Shown here in pieces: positions 1 through 11,250 of a stretch of 64,000 nt of DNA (the stretch's first letter is position 1; every line of letters begins with the position of its first letter). The position numbers were made by a program, and so were the translations under genes. This DNA comes from Macrosoma leucophasiata. Lineage: Eukaryota; Arthropoda; Insecta; Lepidoptera; Hedylidae. The notes under the pieces were generated by a model, which was given only the letters and a program-made list of their open reading frames with translations, ran no database searches and was not told the origin of the DNA. The stretch lies in NCBI GenBank assembly GCA_036365455.1, contig JAWQUS010000007.1, positions 20,414,001 to 20,478,000 of the forward strand, given 5' to 3'.

Positions 1-308
1 TTCCCAGAGTCTATATGTGCCGAGATACCAATGTTCCTGATCTTTTCCAGTTTCTTGTGTTCAGCATATTTCACATAAGATGAGAAATTCTGAAACATGG
101 AACAGTATACTTAAATCAAAAAAAGGCCATAGCTCCACAAAAGCTTTTCCCTAGATACCCGGAATAACTAATACTGGTGTTTGGGCTCAGTGCATGAATA
201 GGTGTATTTGAATAGTGCCCAAGCACAAGACACAGATCCTAGGGGACACAGAAATGGCCAGGCCAAGAAAATCTGGTCCTGTAATAACTATCACACAGAC
301 ATAACAAC

Positions 309-434
309 TTAGATCTCAGGGGTGGCATCTGCATTTTGACCTCTGGTCTTTGTGTGGGTGTCTACTGGCTGCAGTCATCACTTAACATCAATGTGAACTG
401 AATGCTTGTTTGCCAACTTATTACATTAAAAAAA
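309..434 (+). repeat. Repeat family A, 3' part
   Basis: Begins at the 'agatctcaggggtgg' block and runs through 'ggctgcagtcatcactta' to 'ttgtttgccaac' and a short A-run. It is the 3' half of the family that is near full length at 12108-12387. On this strand the copies end in 'ttccattaca' plus an A-run, so the family is read here as a retroposon (SINE or truncated LINE tail) in + orientation. Confidence 0.75.
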
Positions 435-679
435 TGTAAGGGTACAGTTGTAGAAGCTCGCACTGGGGAAACAACACTAGTTACAGCTCTACTTAAGCTA
501 TTTATTATTTTAGGAGCACCATTTAAAGTAATACTAAACAGGCTATTACTTATCCTCTGTTGGGTACACAGTCCCCAAAGAAAATATGTAAAAATATAAT
601 TAGATTGATCTCATAAATGTTTGACTCATAATCAGTGATATTTCATAAAACTGCATTAATACCATAGAACTAATATTGT

Positions 680-1030
680 TAAGCACGCACGGCCCAGCGG
701 CTGGTGTAGATCGTGAGCAATCTACTCGGTTAAGCACTACGGGCGGGGTTGGGTAGTGTGATGAGTGACGGCTAGCAGCAAAGGAAATGTGCGTTTCCGT
801 GCTTCGGAGGACACGTTAAGCCGTCGGTCCCGGTTGCTATCAATGGATAGCAGTCATTAAACCTTATCAGAGGCCTTATGGGTGGTTTGAAAACCACTAA
901 CCCACCCACCTCCACCAATCCGCTTTGGAGCAGCGTGGTGGAGTAAGCTCCAGGCCTACCCCCAAAAAAGGGGAGAGACTCGTGCCCAGCAATGGGACAT
1001 GTAATGGGTTGCCATTATTATAATATTATT
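680..1030 (+). mobile_element. RTE-like LINE 3' end
   Basis: Contains 'cggttaagcactacgggc', 'gccgtcggtcccggttgct', 'ggagcagcgtggtggagta' and 'cccagcaatgggac', followed by an ATT-rich tail (attattataatattatt). The 'ggagcagcgtggtgga...cccagcagtgggac' block with a short tandem tail is known to me as the 3' end of RTE-clade LINEs in Lepidoptera. Related copies lie at 34446-34770 (minus), 40080-40285 (plus) and 58415-58545 (minus). Confidence 0.7.
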
Positions 1031-2395
1031 AAAATAATGAGAATGTTGGGATAGCCAATATTTCATTCAGAGAATAAGCATTACCATTCAACGTGGCAAT
1101 GCTGCCAGCATTCTGGAAACTTTGCCACATTTCGACGGCGATGTGGATTTTTAGATGAATGTACATAACCTCTTTATTTATTAATTTTATAAGTTTCTCA
1201 CAAATATAGTTTGATTTTATTTTATATGCAGTATCCACGTCATTTATTGTTATTCTATAAATACTCAATATGAAAAAATATAAAGTGAGAATATGGGAAG
1301 CGATATTTCAGAGAAGAATAAGTTTTTAGAAAAGGAAAACCTAATCTACGGAAATTAAAATATGCAGTGAATAATACTATCTGTAACTACCAGTAACATG
1401 ATGTAGTGTAGCAGAAACACTGAACACTAGAATATATTGCGATACACTAGTGGAAATACAATAAATTAATTGAATTACGTAAAGTACAACTATTTACCTC
1501 AAATTGTGAAATATTGGACCTCTTGGCAACATTCGTTATGCTTCCTAAACGAAAGAAATTTGATAATGTCATACTGTGAAGGACTTTATTGACAAAATTG
1601 TAAAAATAAATAGCTAAACTAAATTAATTTAGCCACTTTAATCCGGTTAACTGATCTTGACTTGATTACTTTTGAGGTTATTTTTCAGCCTTTTAAATAA
1701 AATGTACTCTGTGTTTTCAGCTGTCCTCTTGCCTCAACCAATTTTTTTTTTTAAGTTTATTTATGACATAGTTGCAGAGTCTTTCAGTCGTATACATATT
1801 GAATTTCACATTTCTTTAAATTAATGAATATCCATATGGAAGAAGACGATGATTAAATGCTTCCATGAGAAATATGATGAGATGATGGGGTGGCTCCAGT
1901 AAAGCGATGGGGACTTTACTAGGAGTGTTTACGAAGTTTTGGAGGCAATACGAAAAATCACTTTTCACTTCATAATAGCACTTTCTTACACTCGTGAACA
2001 TTATCGAATGCTTTATGATAGAAATCCCACCATTTTTACACATAAAAACGCGACTATACACAAATTTCGAAAATAATATCACGCAGCGACACAGCTCTTT
2101 TCCGCGTTCCCGGCAAAACCTCCCTCAACCAATCCAAGTGCAGTGTTGCCAACAAAGCTGATGTCGCCATTTTTCACAGTTTGAGTAGCCAAAAATAACC
2201 GAAATTCAGTTTAGATATCCTAAAGTGCCGACTTTAGGCTATGACGTATTGATACGATATAAAATATATTAGGAATGCCGTCAAAATAACACAGTAAATA
2301 AAACAAAGGCGTCTTAAAATTAACCTATTTATGTATTTATAAAACCCTGGTCCGGTGTATAGTAATTTATCTCTGATTCTATTGGTATTTTTTCC

Positions 2396-2590
2396 ATTTT
2401 TTGGAAGTTGGCTTTCCAGAAGTTTGGCAATGTGCTCGGAGATGTCAATAGGATTGCTACCAGTAACTGCAGTTACGTAACTGGTTGAAGATGTGTTGCA
2501 TGTGTGAAGAAAATGTTGGAATGTATGCTTATACTCTGCCTACCTATTTGGGGATTACAGGTGTGAAGATACGTTATGTTTTTAATTTTT
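2396..2590 (-). repeat. Dispersed repeat F, reverse copy
   Basis: Read in reverse it matches 9799-10090: 'ggggattacaggtgtgaag' here corresponds to 'cgcctgtaatcccc' elsewhere, and both ends share the 'ttccagaa...ggaaaaa' and 'gacatctccg'-type blocks. Further pieces are at 27000-27190 and 29648-29705. No coding capacity is visible. Confidence 0.6.
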
Positions 2591-2864
2591 ATGTACACGT
2601 ACCGTCAAGATCACTGAAAACTTATCTAGCAGCGTTAACATTATACAGCGAATAAGAAATAATAAGATTCTGCTTCGTTTGTTAGCAATAAGACACCAAC
2701 CATATTATTATTATCAACATCAACATCATTAGCAGCTGATAGTAATAGTTAGATATAGCTGATGTACACACACCACGTTTAAAGCAAAAGAAGGTTTTTC
2801 TAAATTTAAAATCTCCGATACCACACAGCACGTGACAAAATGTATGGAGCTGCTGATTTTTATT

Positions 2865-2936
2865 TGGGAAATCCTATGAATCCTATTTGCGAAATCCTAT
2901 GAAATCCTATGAATCCTATTTGCGAAATCCTATGAA
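2865..2936 (+). repeat. Short tandem repeat
   Basis: Three to four imperfect iterations of an 'aatcctatgaatcctatttgcg' type unit, with internal 'aatcctatg' steps. Confidence 0.8.
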
Positions 2937-3089
2937 TGTCACGTCTTAAATGACCGTGATGTGCCAAAAGAGCTTTACGTGAATTTATTAGACGACGAAT
3001 GAAAACTTTTTTATGTTTTTTGCGTTGTTTTTTTTGATAAAAAATATTAAAATAAGTAACAACTCATTTTTATTAACTCCTAGAAGTTA

Positions 3090-4158
3090 CCTTAATTTTT
3101 AATTTTTATTTATTTATTTCCTTCAGGCTACACGTGTAAAACTATAAGTAAAACAAAGGCCCATATGAATATATACCTTATAGACTAACATACATATTAA
3201 TAACACTATGAACTAACACTACACGTGATTACGGCGACGTGATGCGCGGTTTTTCTGCAGGGAGCTGTCCCCGGAACTTCCAAAATAAGACTCCCTGCGG
3301 CCAGAACTCCTCCTTCATAAAAGTCGGCAGGTGCTGCGTCGGGAATCTCACCAAATAGGAATTGAAATTCACTCTATGGCAAGACTCCAACCGCTCGACT
3401 CTTAGAGTGAAATTCGTCTTGACGCGGATGTAGTCGACGAGATCTTCAACTTTCGTCGACCAGTGCAGTCTGGACATGTACAGTTGCGTTGATGGTACAG
3501 CTGGGCGCAACAAGTGTTTCGGTCCGGTCGGCGCCGTACCGCATTGGTTGCGGTTGGCGGACTTCTTCTTCCTCCTTTGTACCACCGTAAAGCCATCCTC
3601 ATCGCACCGTTCCTTTCGAGGATCCGTGACTACAGGCCCACGCGTACTCTCCTTAGGGCTAAGTTTCTTCCCGCGGCAGCAGCATAGGCACGCTGAGGAG
3701 TCGACATTGCGACCCGTGACGGCGGAGGAGCAGTGGCGGCGGGGGCGGCGGGGTCAGCAGGGACGGCGGGGGATGACGCTCGGTGACACATTATGGCTGT
3801 TGTAACCTGCCGACTCAAAACTGCTGACCGACGTGTTTTGCGCACCGCGTCTCATGTTCACATTACAGGCCTCGGTTGACCCACATACCGAACTAGCACC
3901 ACGTAATGAAACTAATTCGGCACGTAAATCATTGATATTTTTTTCCGAAATCTGCAATCGAAACTGAACTTCGCCCAATCTGGTCTTGAGTGTATTGATA
4001 TCCTTCAACAGCCGGGATACGTCAACGTGGTCGAAAGTGACCGGAGGCAGTTTATGCAACTGCTTCGCCACAAAAGCAGGCACGTCATCGGGATCGGTCT
4101 CCTTCAACAGGGTCGTGCAGTGTGACATGACCGTACTTGAGCTAGCACAATACTGCAC
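3090..4158 (-). pseudogene. Frameshifted retroelement ORF fragment with 3' tail
   Basis: Three minus-strand reading frames in series form one broken protein: 4158-3754 (134 aa, containing DDVPAFVAKQLHKLPPVTF and a coiled-coil-like stretch around LLKDINTLKTRLGEV), 3845-3630 (an Ala/Pro-rich linker with a YAAAAGRN motif), and 3585-3229 (QRRKKKSANRNQCGTA, then LYMSRLHWSTKVEDLVDYIR and WPQGVLFWKFRG). This order is the C-terminal half of a protein that I recall as a repeated, transposon-associated ORF in insect genomes (ORF1-like). After the stop, about 100 bases lead to 'cctgaaggaaataaataaat' (minus strand), like a LINE 3' end with a polyadenylation signal. The block is clearly more GC-rich than its surroundings, as expected for an inserted coding fragment. 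No reverse transcriptase is present. I am sure it is broken, and less sure of the class. Confidence 0.65.
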
Positions 4159-4779
4159 TGGAATACTTTAAAGGAACATTTTGAGTTGTGTAACATTTAT
4201 AATAACATGAGAGGGTTAATATTGTAATGTAACATGTTACAAAAGTTACGTTCTGGCAACGCTGCATATTGATATATGTACCTACGCTAATATTTATGAC
4301 AAATTTAGGGTAATATCCGAACGAAATTAACAAAAAGAGTGACCAGCATTCTTTTATATAGATTTATATCTTAGACTCTAGGGTAATTATTATGTTAATG
4401 TGTTATGTGGCAAATTAGCTTGCATTTAAAATAGCAAAAAAAGGTGACGAGTCGCCTCTCAGGTTTTTTGACAGCCGATTTTTGTTTCGAGTAGCCTAAA
4501 TAGCGACAAATAGCCTACGCTGGCCACACTGTCCAGATGTCAAGATCGAAGCAGCACTTGACATTTGACTTTTTTTTTAATATAATCATTATGCAGGCAT
4601 CGCTGTTACCCATATTACCAGTGACAAGTTGAAGGATTTTTAGGATTCGGATTAAAAAATCTGGAATAAGAGCCCCCAAATACCAACTGGGTCTGCTTGA
4701 CTCCTAACAAAGTCGCGCCTTTCGTTTCGTTAGCGACCCAGGATTGACTGATAAGCTCGATAATTTGAGTCTGGGTAGA

Positions 4780-4860
4780 GATTTAGGTAATGCAGAGCAC
4801 AGATCACGATGCGGAGGTGCCTACCCTTGAGCTCCTACACTGGAACTCTACCAACAGTAA
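4780..4860 (-). repeat. Repeat family A, 5' fragment
   Basis: 'ttaggtaatgcag...ggtgcctacccttgagctcctacactggaactctacca' is the decayed 5' head of family A in minus orientation. Confidence 0.5.
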
Positions 4861-5149
4861 AGTCTCAACAGCCGGAAGTCACCAATTCCTTAAACAAATT
4901 TCGAGCGTACATAAATTGTAAATAGTCGCAGGAGCCGTACTGGGGAAGTATTTTAGAATGGATATCCAATACTATTAGTACTGTGAGCATCAGCACACTT
5001 CAGAACACTAAACACATCCTTTGACACAGTTCGATTCGAATCGATATTTTTGGAAGGATCCCTACTTCAAAGTAAATCATAGACAATAATTATTGTTTTT
5101 TTTTTAATATGGTTGAAGTTAGCTGTGAATGTTCGCAATGTTGGTATAC

Positions 5150-5230
5150 ATGCAAAATAATAGACAATAATCTGTTGTCAACTGTCACTTGTTTGTCAGA
5201 ATGTCAGTTTCGTTTTAGTTCAAAAAGAAT
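5150..5230 (+). promoter_or_regulatory. Candidate Lrch core promoter and 5' leader
   Basis: The bases before the start codon contain TCAGTT at 5204-5209, which fits the arthropod initiator consensus, and the start codon has a favourable context (A at -3, G at +4). No TATA box is obvious. If 5206 is the start site the leader is only about 25 bases, so a start further upstream is equally possible. Confidence 0.3.
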
Positions 5231-5420
5231 ATGGCCGTGTTAGGGCCGAGTGTGAGTGTAAATATGAACGGGCATAATAATATTCATAGTCAGTTAACAA
5301 AATCGTTAGAAAGAATTTTGGAAGATGCCTACTTGAGTGGTGAATTAAAACTGAGCGGAAGAAAGTTGAGGGAGTTCCCGAAGCCTGTGAAGTTTGATTT
5401 GTGTGATACAGTTGTTTGTG
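5231..5420 (+). CDS. Lrch: Lrch, first coding exon (LRR/calponin-homology protein)
   Basis: Encodes 63 residues plus one base, ending at a consensus donor (gtaagt at 5421). The segment SLERILEDAYLSGELKLSGR followed by KLREFP is the conserved N-terminal signature of LRCH proteins, which begin with a short helix and the 'LSGRKLREFP' first repeat. LRCH proteins carry N-terminal leucine-rich repeats and a C-terminal calponin-homology domain; in animals they act at the cell cortex and actin cytoskeleton, and several LRCH proteins bind DOCK exchange factors. ATG at 5231 is chosen over the in-frame ATG at 5264 for its better context. The exon ends in phase 1; joined to 45137 the split codon gives Asp and restores the family order (...CDTVVC-DLSKNRFSEVP). 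Later exons are not in the window. Confidence 0.9.
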
Positions 5421-6013
5421 GTAAGTTCGATTTATAAATAAATCTTATTACATTTAAGCTATATTTACGTGGAAAATCTAGTTTTAGATATGTTTTAATT
5501 CATGATGGTGGTCTAGAATAGATATTGTGCTCATTGTTTACGTAGATACCGGTACTTCGCGGTCTCCGGCGTGCTTGTCATCGATCGCAGATAAAAAGAC
5601 GTTATAAAAACCACTTCGTATTCCGAGAATAAATTATCGGGCGAGGTGTCCTTTTTTATATGCGTGTATTTTATTATCTATATAACGACAATTCGAACAT
5701 ATTTTCATTGATTGTCGCGATTAAATTTCGGCGTTTCGTACACATGAAGTTTGGATGGAATTCTGAAGTAAAAAGTAAATAAACCGCAACATTCGCACAA
5801 ACTGGAATAGATGGAAATGTTGGAATACGGTACCTATTTGCTTCGATGGTAGGTTTACCTTCGTAATGACTAGCTTAGTGGCTAAACTGGCTAGCCTTAT
5901 TTTGCCCCAATATTTTTTTGAATTTTTGCCGGCTGCGTCTTTACAGCTTTAACATTATCAGTTTTGTCTTGCCCATCTAACTATTTTTTTTTTCCATTTC
6001 GAACCGCCTATAG

Positions 6014-6043
6014 AAGCAATAGCGATAATTATCGTTATTGCTT
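6014..6043. repeat. 30-bp palindrome without spacer
   Basis: 'aagcaatagcgataa' is followed directly by its reverse complement with one mismatch. A looser inverted repeat (6103-6172, 'acttttattcaa' and 'ttgaataaaagt' arms) follows it, so the segment may be a decayed hairpin MITE. Confidence 0.7.
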
Positions 6044-6235
6044 TCAAGAGATATAATGTAAGCAATAACTACAGTGATAGTCTCTTGTTATTGTTTCATC
6101 TACTTACTTTTATTCAAACCAACAGTCATAGTACCTACGGTTAAGTAGGTATGACTATTAGCTTGAATAAAAGTGCCAAATTAAATTTAAAAAAACCTTG
6201 ATCCAAGCAATCAAGTTAGCAGATAAAAGATGACC

Positions 6236-6400
6236 TGGTTCATCCAGCGGTGTGAGACAACCATTTAATTCGAAGGGGTTCCATCCCCACACTGGGGCAA
6301 ATATTTGTATGGCCTACAGATATTTGTCTGGTTGTTTGAGTATGTGTTGTGTGTGTACAACGGCATCCACTACACAGGTTTATACCCAGTGTGGGGATGT
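6236..6400 (+). mobile_element. SINE with tRNA-like promoter boxes (copy 1)
   Basis: Starts with 'tccagcggtgtgagacaacc' (box A-like) followed by a degenerate box B region, then 'tatggcctacagatatttg', a TG-rich stretch and 'acacaggtttatacc'. Better-preserved minus-strand copies at 39128-39285 and 58008-58160 show 'tggtccagcggtgtg' and 'gggttcaaatatttg', matching Pol III box A and box B consensus. Confidence 0.6.
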
Positions 6401-6589
6401 GAGTGTGTGTTTTATTTATTCTTATATACCTATAGGATGTGTATGAGAATGAAGAATACAAGGCTGTGTTTAATATTTATGAATCTCAATTTTATGTCAT
6501 ATTTACTTATAGTCTATGTTAAAACTGGGTTTTGCCCAGCTTATTTATTATAGGTACCAGCCCATAATACAGGTTCTGAACTGAGAAAA

Positions 6590-7060
6590 TTTTTAAACTG
6601 GTTAATGGGATGCTGTATGTAATTGCTATAATGTGGAATATCGCCGTGCGGAACACCTGCATGCCAACCAGCCCTCCATTCAGGTGACGGACATCCCCTA
6701 GTCCGAAGCCCGAAAGTCCCTGCCACAACCACTCACTACACCAGGCCTCCCATACCGCCCTAGTGGAGGGCTCCAGGGGTACATAGCTCAGCCTCGGGGA
6801 AGCGGGAGTGTTAAAGGGGTTCGACCCTCCACCCCTCCCCCCCCTATCACACGGCGGGAGCACCGCAAGGCGACTGGAGATGGGGTGCAGGACCAATGAG
6901 CCGTCTCCTCACCACAGAAACGAGTGGCGGGCAGACCCACGCCAAACGCCGCTCTCTCTCTCTCTGGGTTCTCCTTGGATTCACCAGTGCGGGCACAACC
7001 ACCGGCTACTGGGCGAAAACCTTCAGGGGAGGGCGGGGAGAGGCTATATAATTCTAGTAG
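6590..7060. repeat. GC-rich repeat-like island
   Basis: A sharply GC-rich block in AT-rich DNA ('cctccattcaggtgacggac', 'gccctagtggagggctcc', 'cacacggcgggagcaccg', then a CT microsatellite at about 6950). ORFs of 100-125 aa occur on both strands but none resembles a known protein. The wording recalls a dispersed lepidopteran retroelement segment, possibly the 5' region of a non-LTR element. An internal CpG-type regulatory region of Lrch is the alternative. Confidence 0.4.
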
Positions 7061-7538
7061 CAGTAATAATTTATACCATCCATGGTTTGTTTTCCCCATG
7101 CATAAATTAAATAAAAACTTAACATAAGTAGGTATAATAATACAGTCTAACCACTATTTAATTATAGTCATGTTGTAAAATTATGTTAATGACTACTTTC
7201 ATGTAGCAAAATGTGAACTTTATACCTTGACAAATTATCAACACATTACTATAATAATAACGAGTGTGCCCTGTAATATACGATGTCGAAATAACATCTG
7301 AATATGGAGACGTGAAAACATCTTAGGCAAAAAACACAAAGCTTTATTGTGTTCCATATGTGGCACGTTTTATGTTTATGGTGCGTTTTTAATTTTCAGT
7401 CTATAAATGGTTTTATTAACGCGAACGTACCGGTTGTTAGCGATGCGTGCTACCCACATTCGATCCGGCACTTTCGATGTTTAATAATTATGATTCTCCT
7501 TTTTAATTACGTGTAACCATATTTTTATGTCAACGTAG

Positions 7539-7685
7539 GGATAACACGAGCTAATGCCTACTTGAGATTATATTCTGAAGGAGTGGGCACTGCAGACTAT
7601 GATGGAGGTAGTTATTTTGACGATATTGACATTATAAGAATTGAATTAAAACAAAATGCATGTCCCATATATGGGTTGCCATTGA
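7539..7685 (+). other. Candidate cassette exon in Lrch intron 1
   Basis: A 147-base segment lies between an acceptor-like 'atttttatgtcaacgtag' and a perfect donor (gtaagt at 7686). Its length is divisible by three and only one frame is open; that frame is the one set by Lrch exon 1 (phase 1 in, phase 1 out). It would add 49 residues, including ANAYLRLYSEGVGTADYDGG and YFDDIDIIRIEL, between the N-terminal segment and the first LRR. No known LRCH isoform that I recall has such an insert and the acceptor is purine-interrupted, so this may be a chance ORF or a transposon relic. Confidence 0.25.
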
Positions 7686-8301
7686 GTAAGTAATACCCAC
7701 CCGTAATTCGAATAAACGACTTTCCATCTTATAGGTAGGTAAGTACCTATCTACTTCTACGGTAGTATGAAAATTATGCTTTGTTATTTTCTATGCAATT
7801 TAATACTATGTAAATAGTAATATTCAATCTTTGGTCACAATTATGTTTACTTGTAGGTGTGACCATGATATGGTATTGTCGCAGCATAACAGTTTCAAGG
7901 TATGATTCAACTAGGTATGTAATGCGAATTAAATCTAGGACGAGTAACGTGTCGTGCCATAAATTTAGATCCATCAAATTTATTATTTGAATGCCGTAGT
8001 GGTTGTGCTTGTGTCACATACAACTACACACACGCAAATAGGTAATTCATAACCTGAAAAATTATATGGGATTTCTCCATTCACTAGTGTTGTGGGAAAT
8101 AGATTGTGTAAATTTATTATGATACATTATACTTATTCTTGAATAGATCGTTATATTTAAAGCTTTCTATTTCTAGATAATAAATCAAAAACTAGTTACC
8201 TACCTATTTTGTTAGCGTTCAGTAGTTGTGTTATCTCATTCTACAACCACCCACGTGAATCGTAAGAAATTGCCTAGTTTGGGCATAAAATATACATTAT
8301 A

Positions 8302-8593
8302 ATTGTTTTTTATATTATTTCGCATTAACACATGCTTGTGAAATATATTTTATTTTAAAGTAAAATGGAAAGAAAAATCTATTATATCGGTTGCCTAACT
8401 AGCATAGTTGGCAATAGATGGCGCTGCTGCTACCATAAAGCAATGCAACAAATGTGAAGGAAAGATTTGACAAATCGGGCAGGACTTCAGTAGCTCAATT
8501 GGAAGAGCGGCTGGACTAGATTCCCAGTAGGCCGCGAGTTCGAGTCTCGCCTGAAGTCAACTTTTTCTTTCCATTTTACTTTAAAATAAAATA
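8302..8593 (-). mobile_element. tRNA-bearing retroposon T, copy T1
   Basis: Flanked by the direct repeat 'tacattata' (8293-8301 and 8594-8602). Read on the minus strand it ends in '...ataatataaaaaacaat'. Its other half is inverted: a + strand segment starting 'tctattatatcggttgcc' leads into a 76-base tRNA-like region (8483-8558) with a paired acceptor stem (GACTTCA/TGAAGTC), box A 'tagctcaattgg', box B 'agttcgagtct' and a T stem (GCGAG/CTCGC). Outer arms of about 40 bases (around 8340-8376 and 8560-8593) are reverse complements and share the copy-specific 'aaagtaaaatgg'/'ccattttacttt'. The anticodon arm carries a mismatch or a 9-base loop, so a working tRNA is unlikely. Confidence 0.85.
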
Positions 8594-9429
8594 TACATTA
8601 TACCTTTTAAGTTACGTAACTAAGCATATTTTAAATAATTTTAACGAAAAAAACTAATAGGTTAGGATCGCACTGCAGTTCATACAGATATGCTGCAAAC
8701 CAAATTTTTGCGCATATTGATAATCTAGAGAATACCTATACCTATATCCACAAGGTGCCTATCAAAAAATGGCCGCAAGTATTTTTAATTAAATTATTTT
8801 ATCTTTAACAGCCAGCAACTCTGATTTGCGGCCGATTTAATTTGGCTCCCGTATATCATAATAATGAAAACAAAAATTTGTTTTAATTTGATGTAAAACG
8901 CTGCTACCTACCTAAACGGTTGATTTTAAATCGGTAATCACTTTAGTTTAATACGCGAGTTAAGTTTGAAAAAAAACCATTTTGTTTAAAATCTGCAGAT
9001 TGTTTTGCTGAGCAATTGTTTCATTTACTAATTGCACCCGTACGAAGCCGGCGCTACAAAACGTTACTTAAAAGAAAAACCATAATCTCTCTGACGTTTA
9101 AAAAACTTGTACCAGCAACATAAACTCGGCACAATTAGCTGATCATAAACAAACATATTGAGGGCGGTTGGTTAGTAAAAAAATAAATCATCTGGTCTAA
9201 GACAAGTGTCTGCTGTTTCAATTTTCTCAACTTGTCGGCTTCGATGTGAGATAAAACAGCTGTTATAAGCTTTTAGTGAGTGAAAATTTGACTCACAGAG
9301 TTATAATTTTTTGAATTCCGTATAAATTAAGTACCTATGATGTTATTGATGTTTCGAACATTTTAATTCAATAATTGCCCTTGCTTAATGTACCTAATGA
9401 TAGTAAGACGCTGTTATTAAAACTGCCTC

Positions 9430-9500
9430 TGTAGTCCAGGTACCAGACCACTACTGCTACACTTGAGTCCTGGGTTCGATTGGGGATATTAAGTGCTGTT
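9430..9500 (+). mobile_element. tRNA-like SINE head
   Basis: 'tgtagtccaggtacc' and 'gtcctgggttcgattg' are spaced like Pol III boxes A and B. The second is a close box B match. The downstream body and any tail could not be delimited. Confidence 0.4.
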
Positions 9501-9548
9501 GTGTTTTTTCAACGCCCTGGAAATTTCTCAGTGTCACATTCTATAAAT

Positions 9549-9925
9549 ATGTCAATAGGCTCGTCACCTGTTACGTGGGAGATAAGATAACTGGCGAATA
9601 CTATGTGTTTTGTATGTATGCTTGAATTGGCTTGAATGCATGCTTTTAGGAGTACAGTCGTATAGTTACGCTGATATCGCTAAAACTAAAGACAGCTTCA
9701 AAATTGGGGGATCAACAGACTCTTGAACACATAGGACTTGGAATGGAAATACAACTTTTCATACTAATTTTGTAACAGAGCCATGTAAAAATAAACGTAA
9801 CTTCAGGCCTGTAATCCCCGAAGGGGTAGGCAAAGGTAAATGAATGCATTCAATCATACATGCAAACACCCACGATTTGCCGGTTACGTTTTGGCCCACG
9901 TAACAGGTGGCGAGCCTATTGACAT
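9549..9925. repeat. Foldback repeat enclosing repeat F
   Basis: 'atgtcaataggctcgtcacc' at 9549 recurs inverted at 9894-9925, and the similarity extends inward through 'gcatgtatgattgaatgcat'-type sequence (arms about 9549-9645 and 9842-9925). The right part continues to 10090 as repeat F ('cctgtaatccccgaagggg' to 'cttccagaaaatggaaaaa'). Confidence 0.65.
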
Positions 9926-10991
9926 CTCCGGGCACATTACCAAACTTCGGTCGCATAATCATCATCATCCCTCCCTCCGCACGTGAAGCGTAACAAAGGA
10001 AGGGGATGGTTCGGGGGTCGAGGAAGTCGTCGTACCCCCAAAACTTCGAGGTACTGGGAAACTTCCAGAAAATGGAAAAATCCCAATAGAACCAGAGATA
10101 AAAGATTTTACACCTAATATCCCATATCTAATAGCCATGTCAATCTTTTAGGAAGTACGAGTTCATCTACTCTTTGCTTAGTGTAGTTGTGCTTCCTAAA
10201 GTTTAAGATTTTGAAGGATGAACTTTCTAGCGCCTTCCAAGGGACACGTGCAGGATCTTACATAACATTTTCCTGCTGACGTTAGCAACGTTCATCCTCC
10301 AAAGAAATGTTAGAATGGTAACAAATATTAAGTACAAACGTAGCCGCATAATCCGTTTGTATCTATCTATCCAATGATGTAATATGTATCTATCATCATC
10401 CAATTGGCTCATTGCGTGTTGAACTTGAGACATCAATGCCAGACGGCAGTCTGAATGACCGGAATTCTTTCTACGCTAGCCTTAGTAGGTTTGAGTTTAA
10501 GGCTAAAAAGTAATTTCTTCCATCCAATTCAAATTTCCGATGACGTTCAGTTCAGTTCGATTAACAAGTGCAGCGCGAAGTTATTTTGCACATCATCTGA
10601 GAGCAATGGTGTTGCCTCTCCTAATGACGAGTTACGTCACTAGAATTGCTCTATTGAGCTTTATTTGGTGAGAGTGTATGTGTAATATCTCTCCTTCTCT
10701 GGAACTGTTCTATTGGGTTTTATTTGGTGACAATGTACGTGCAATGTCTTTCTCCCTCTCGTCTTCGCCTCTGTAATGAATTACCTACCTACAGTACTTA
10801 CACAAAACACACACAAGCAATACAATGGTGATTAGTTGGTAATTGCACAAATGCGTGTAGCTAAACAAAGTTTCTTTGCTTATTATGTTTATGTTGTTAT
10901 TTACCTTATTTGCCTACTTCGTTACAAGTAGGTACTTGCTTCTACGACTATACAAGCAACTGATTAATTAATTATATAAATAATTCATTTA

Positions 10992-11024
10992 TAATTCAAT
11001 TCACATCAATTGTGAATTGAATTA
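10992..11024. repeat. Short hairpin
   Basis: Perfect 13-base arms 'taattcaattcac' and 'gtgaattgaatta' around a 7-base loop. Confidence 0.85.
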
Positions 11025-11110
11025 AGTATATACATATCTGAAACTTGCGGGCAAACACACTCACATTTTCGCGACGTCTGATCAGCCACATTTGGCACAT
11101 CCCGATTTTG

Positions 11111-11250
11111 TTAGGCCTCAGGAGTGGTAACACATCTGCATTTTGACCTTGGACTTTGTGTAAGTGTCTATATGCTGCAGTCATCACTTAACATCAATGT
11201 GAACTGCATGCTTGTTTGCCACTTCCATTACATAATAAGATAAAAAAACT
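11111..11250 (+). repeat. Repeat family A, 3' part
   Basis: Runs from 'ttaggcctcaggagtggt' through 'ggactttgtgtaagtgtc' to 'gtttgccacttccattaca' and an A-rich end. Confidence 0.8.

Larger units (their letters stand above)
1..5230. other. Intergenic region upstream of Lrch
   Basis: No host exon is recognisable here. The stretch contains a 3' fragment of repeat family A (309-434), an RTE-type LINE 3' end (680-1030), a reverse copy of repeat F (2396-2590), a short tandem repeat (2865-2936), a decayed retroelement ORF (3090-4158) and a family A fragment (4780-4860). The rest (1030-2390, 4160-4780, 4860-5150) is AT-rich sequence in which I see nothing beyond simple A/T runs and chance short ORFs. 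Confidence 0.6.

Noticed and set aside
8483..8558. Functional tRNA gene (also 14817-14891, 28323-28397, 36610-36685)
   Set aside because: Acceptor, D and T stems are good, but the anticodon arm has a mismatch or an enlarged loop, and all copies lie inside the same mobile element; treated as tRNA-derived SINE parts.
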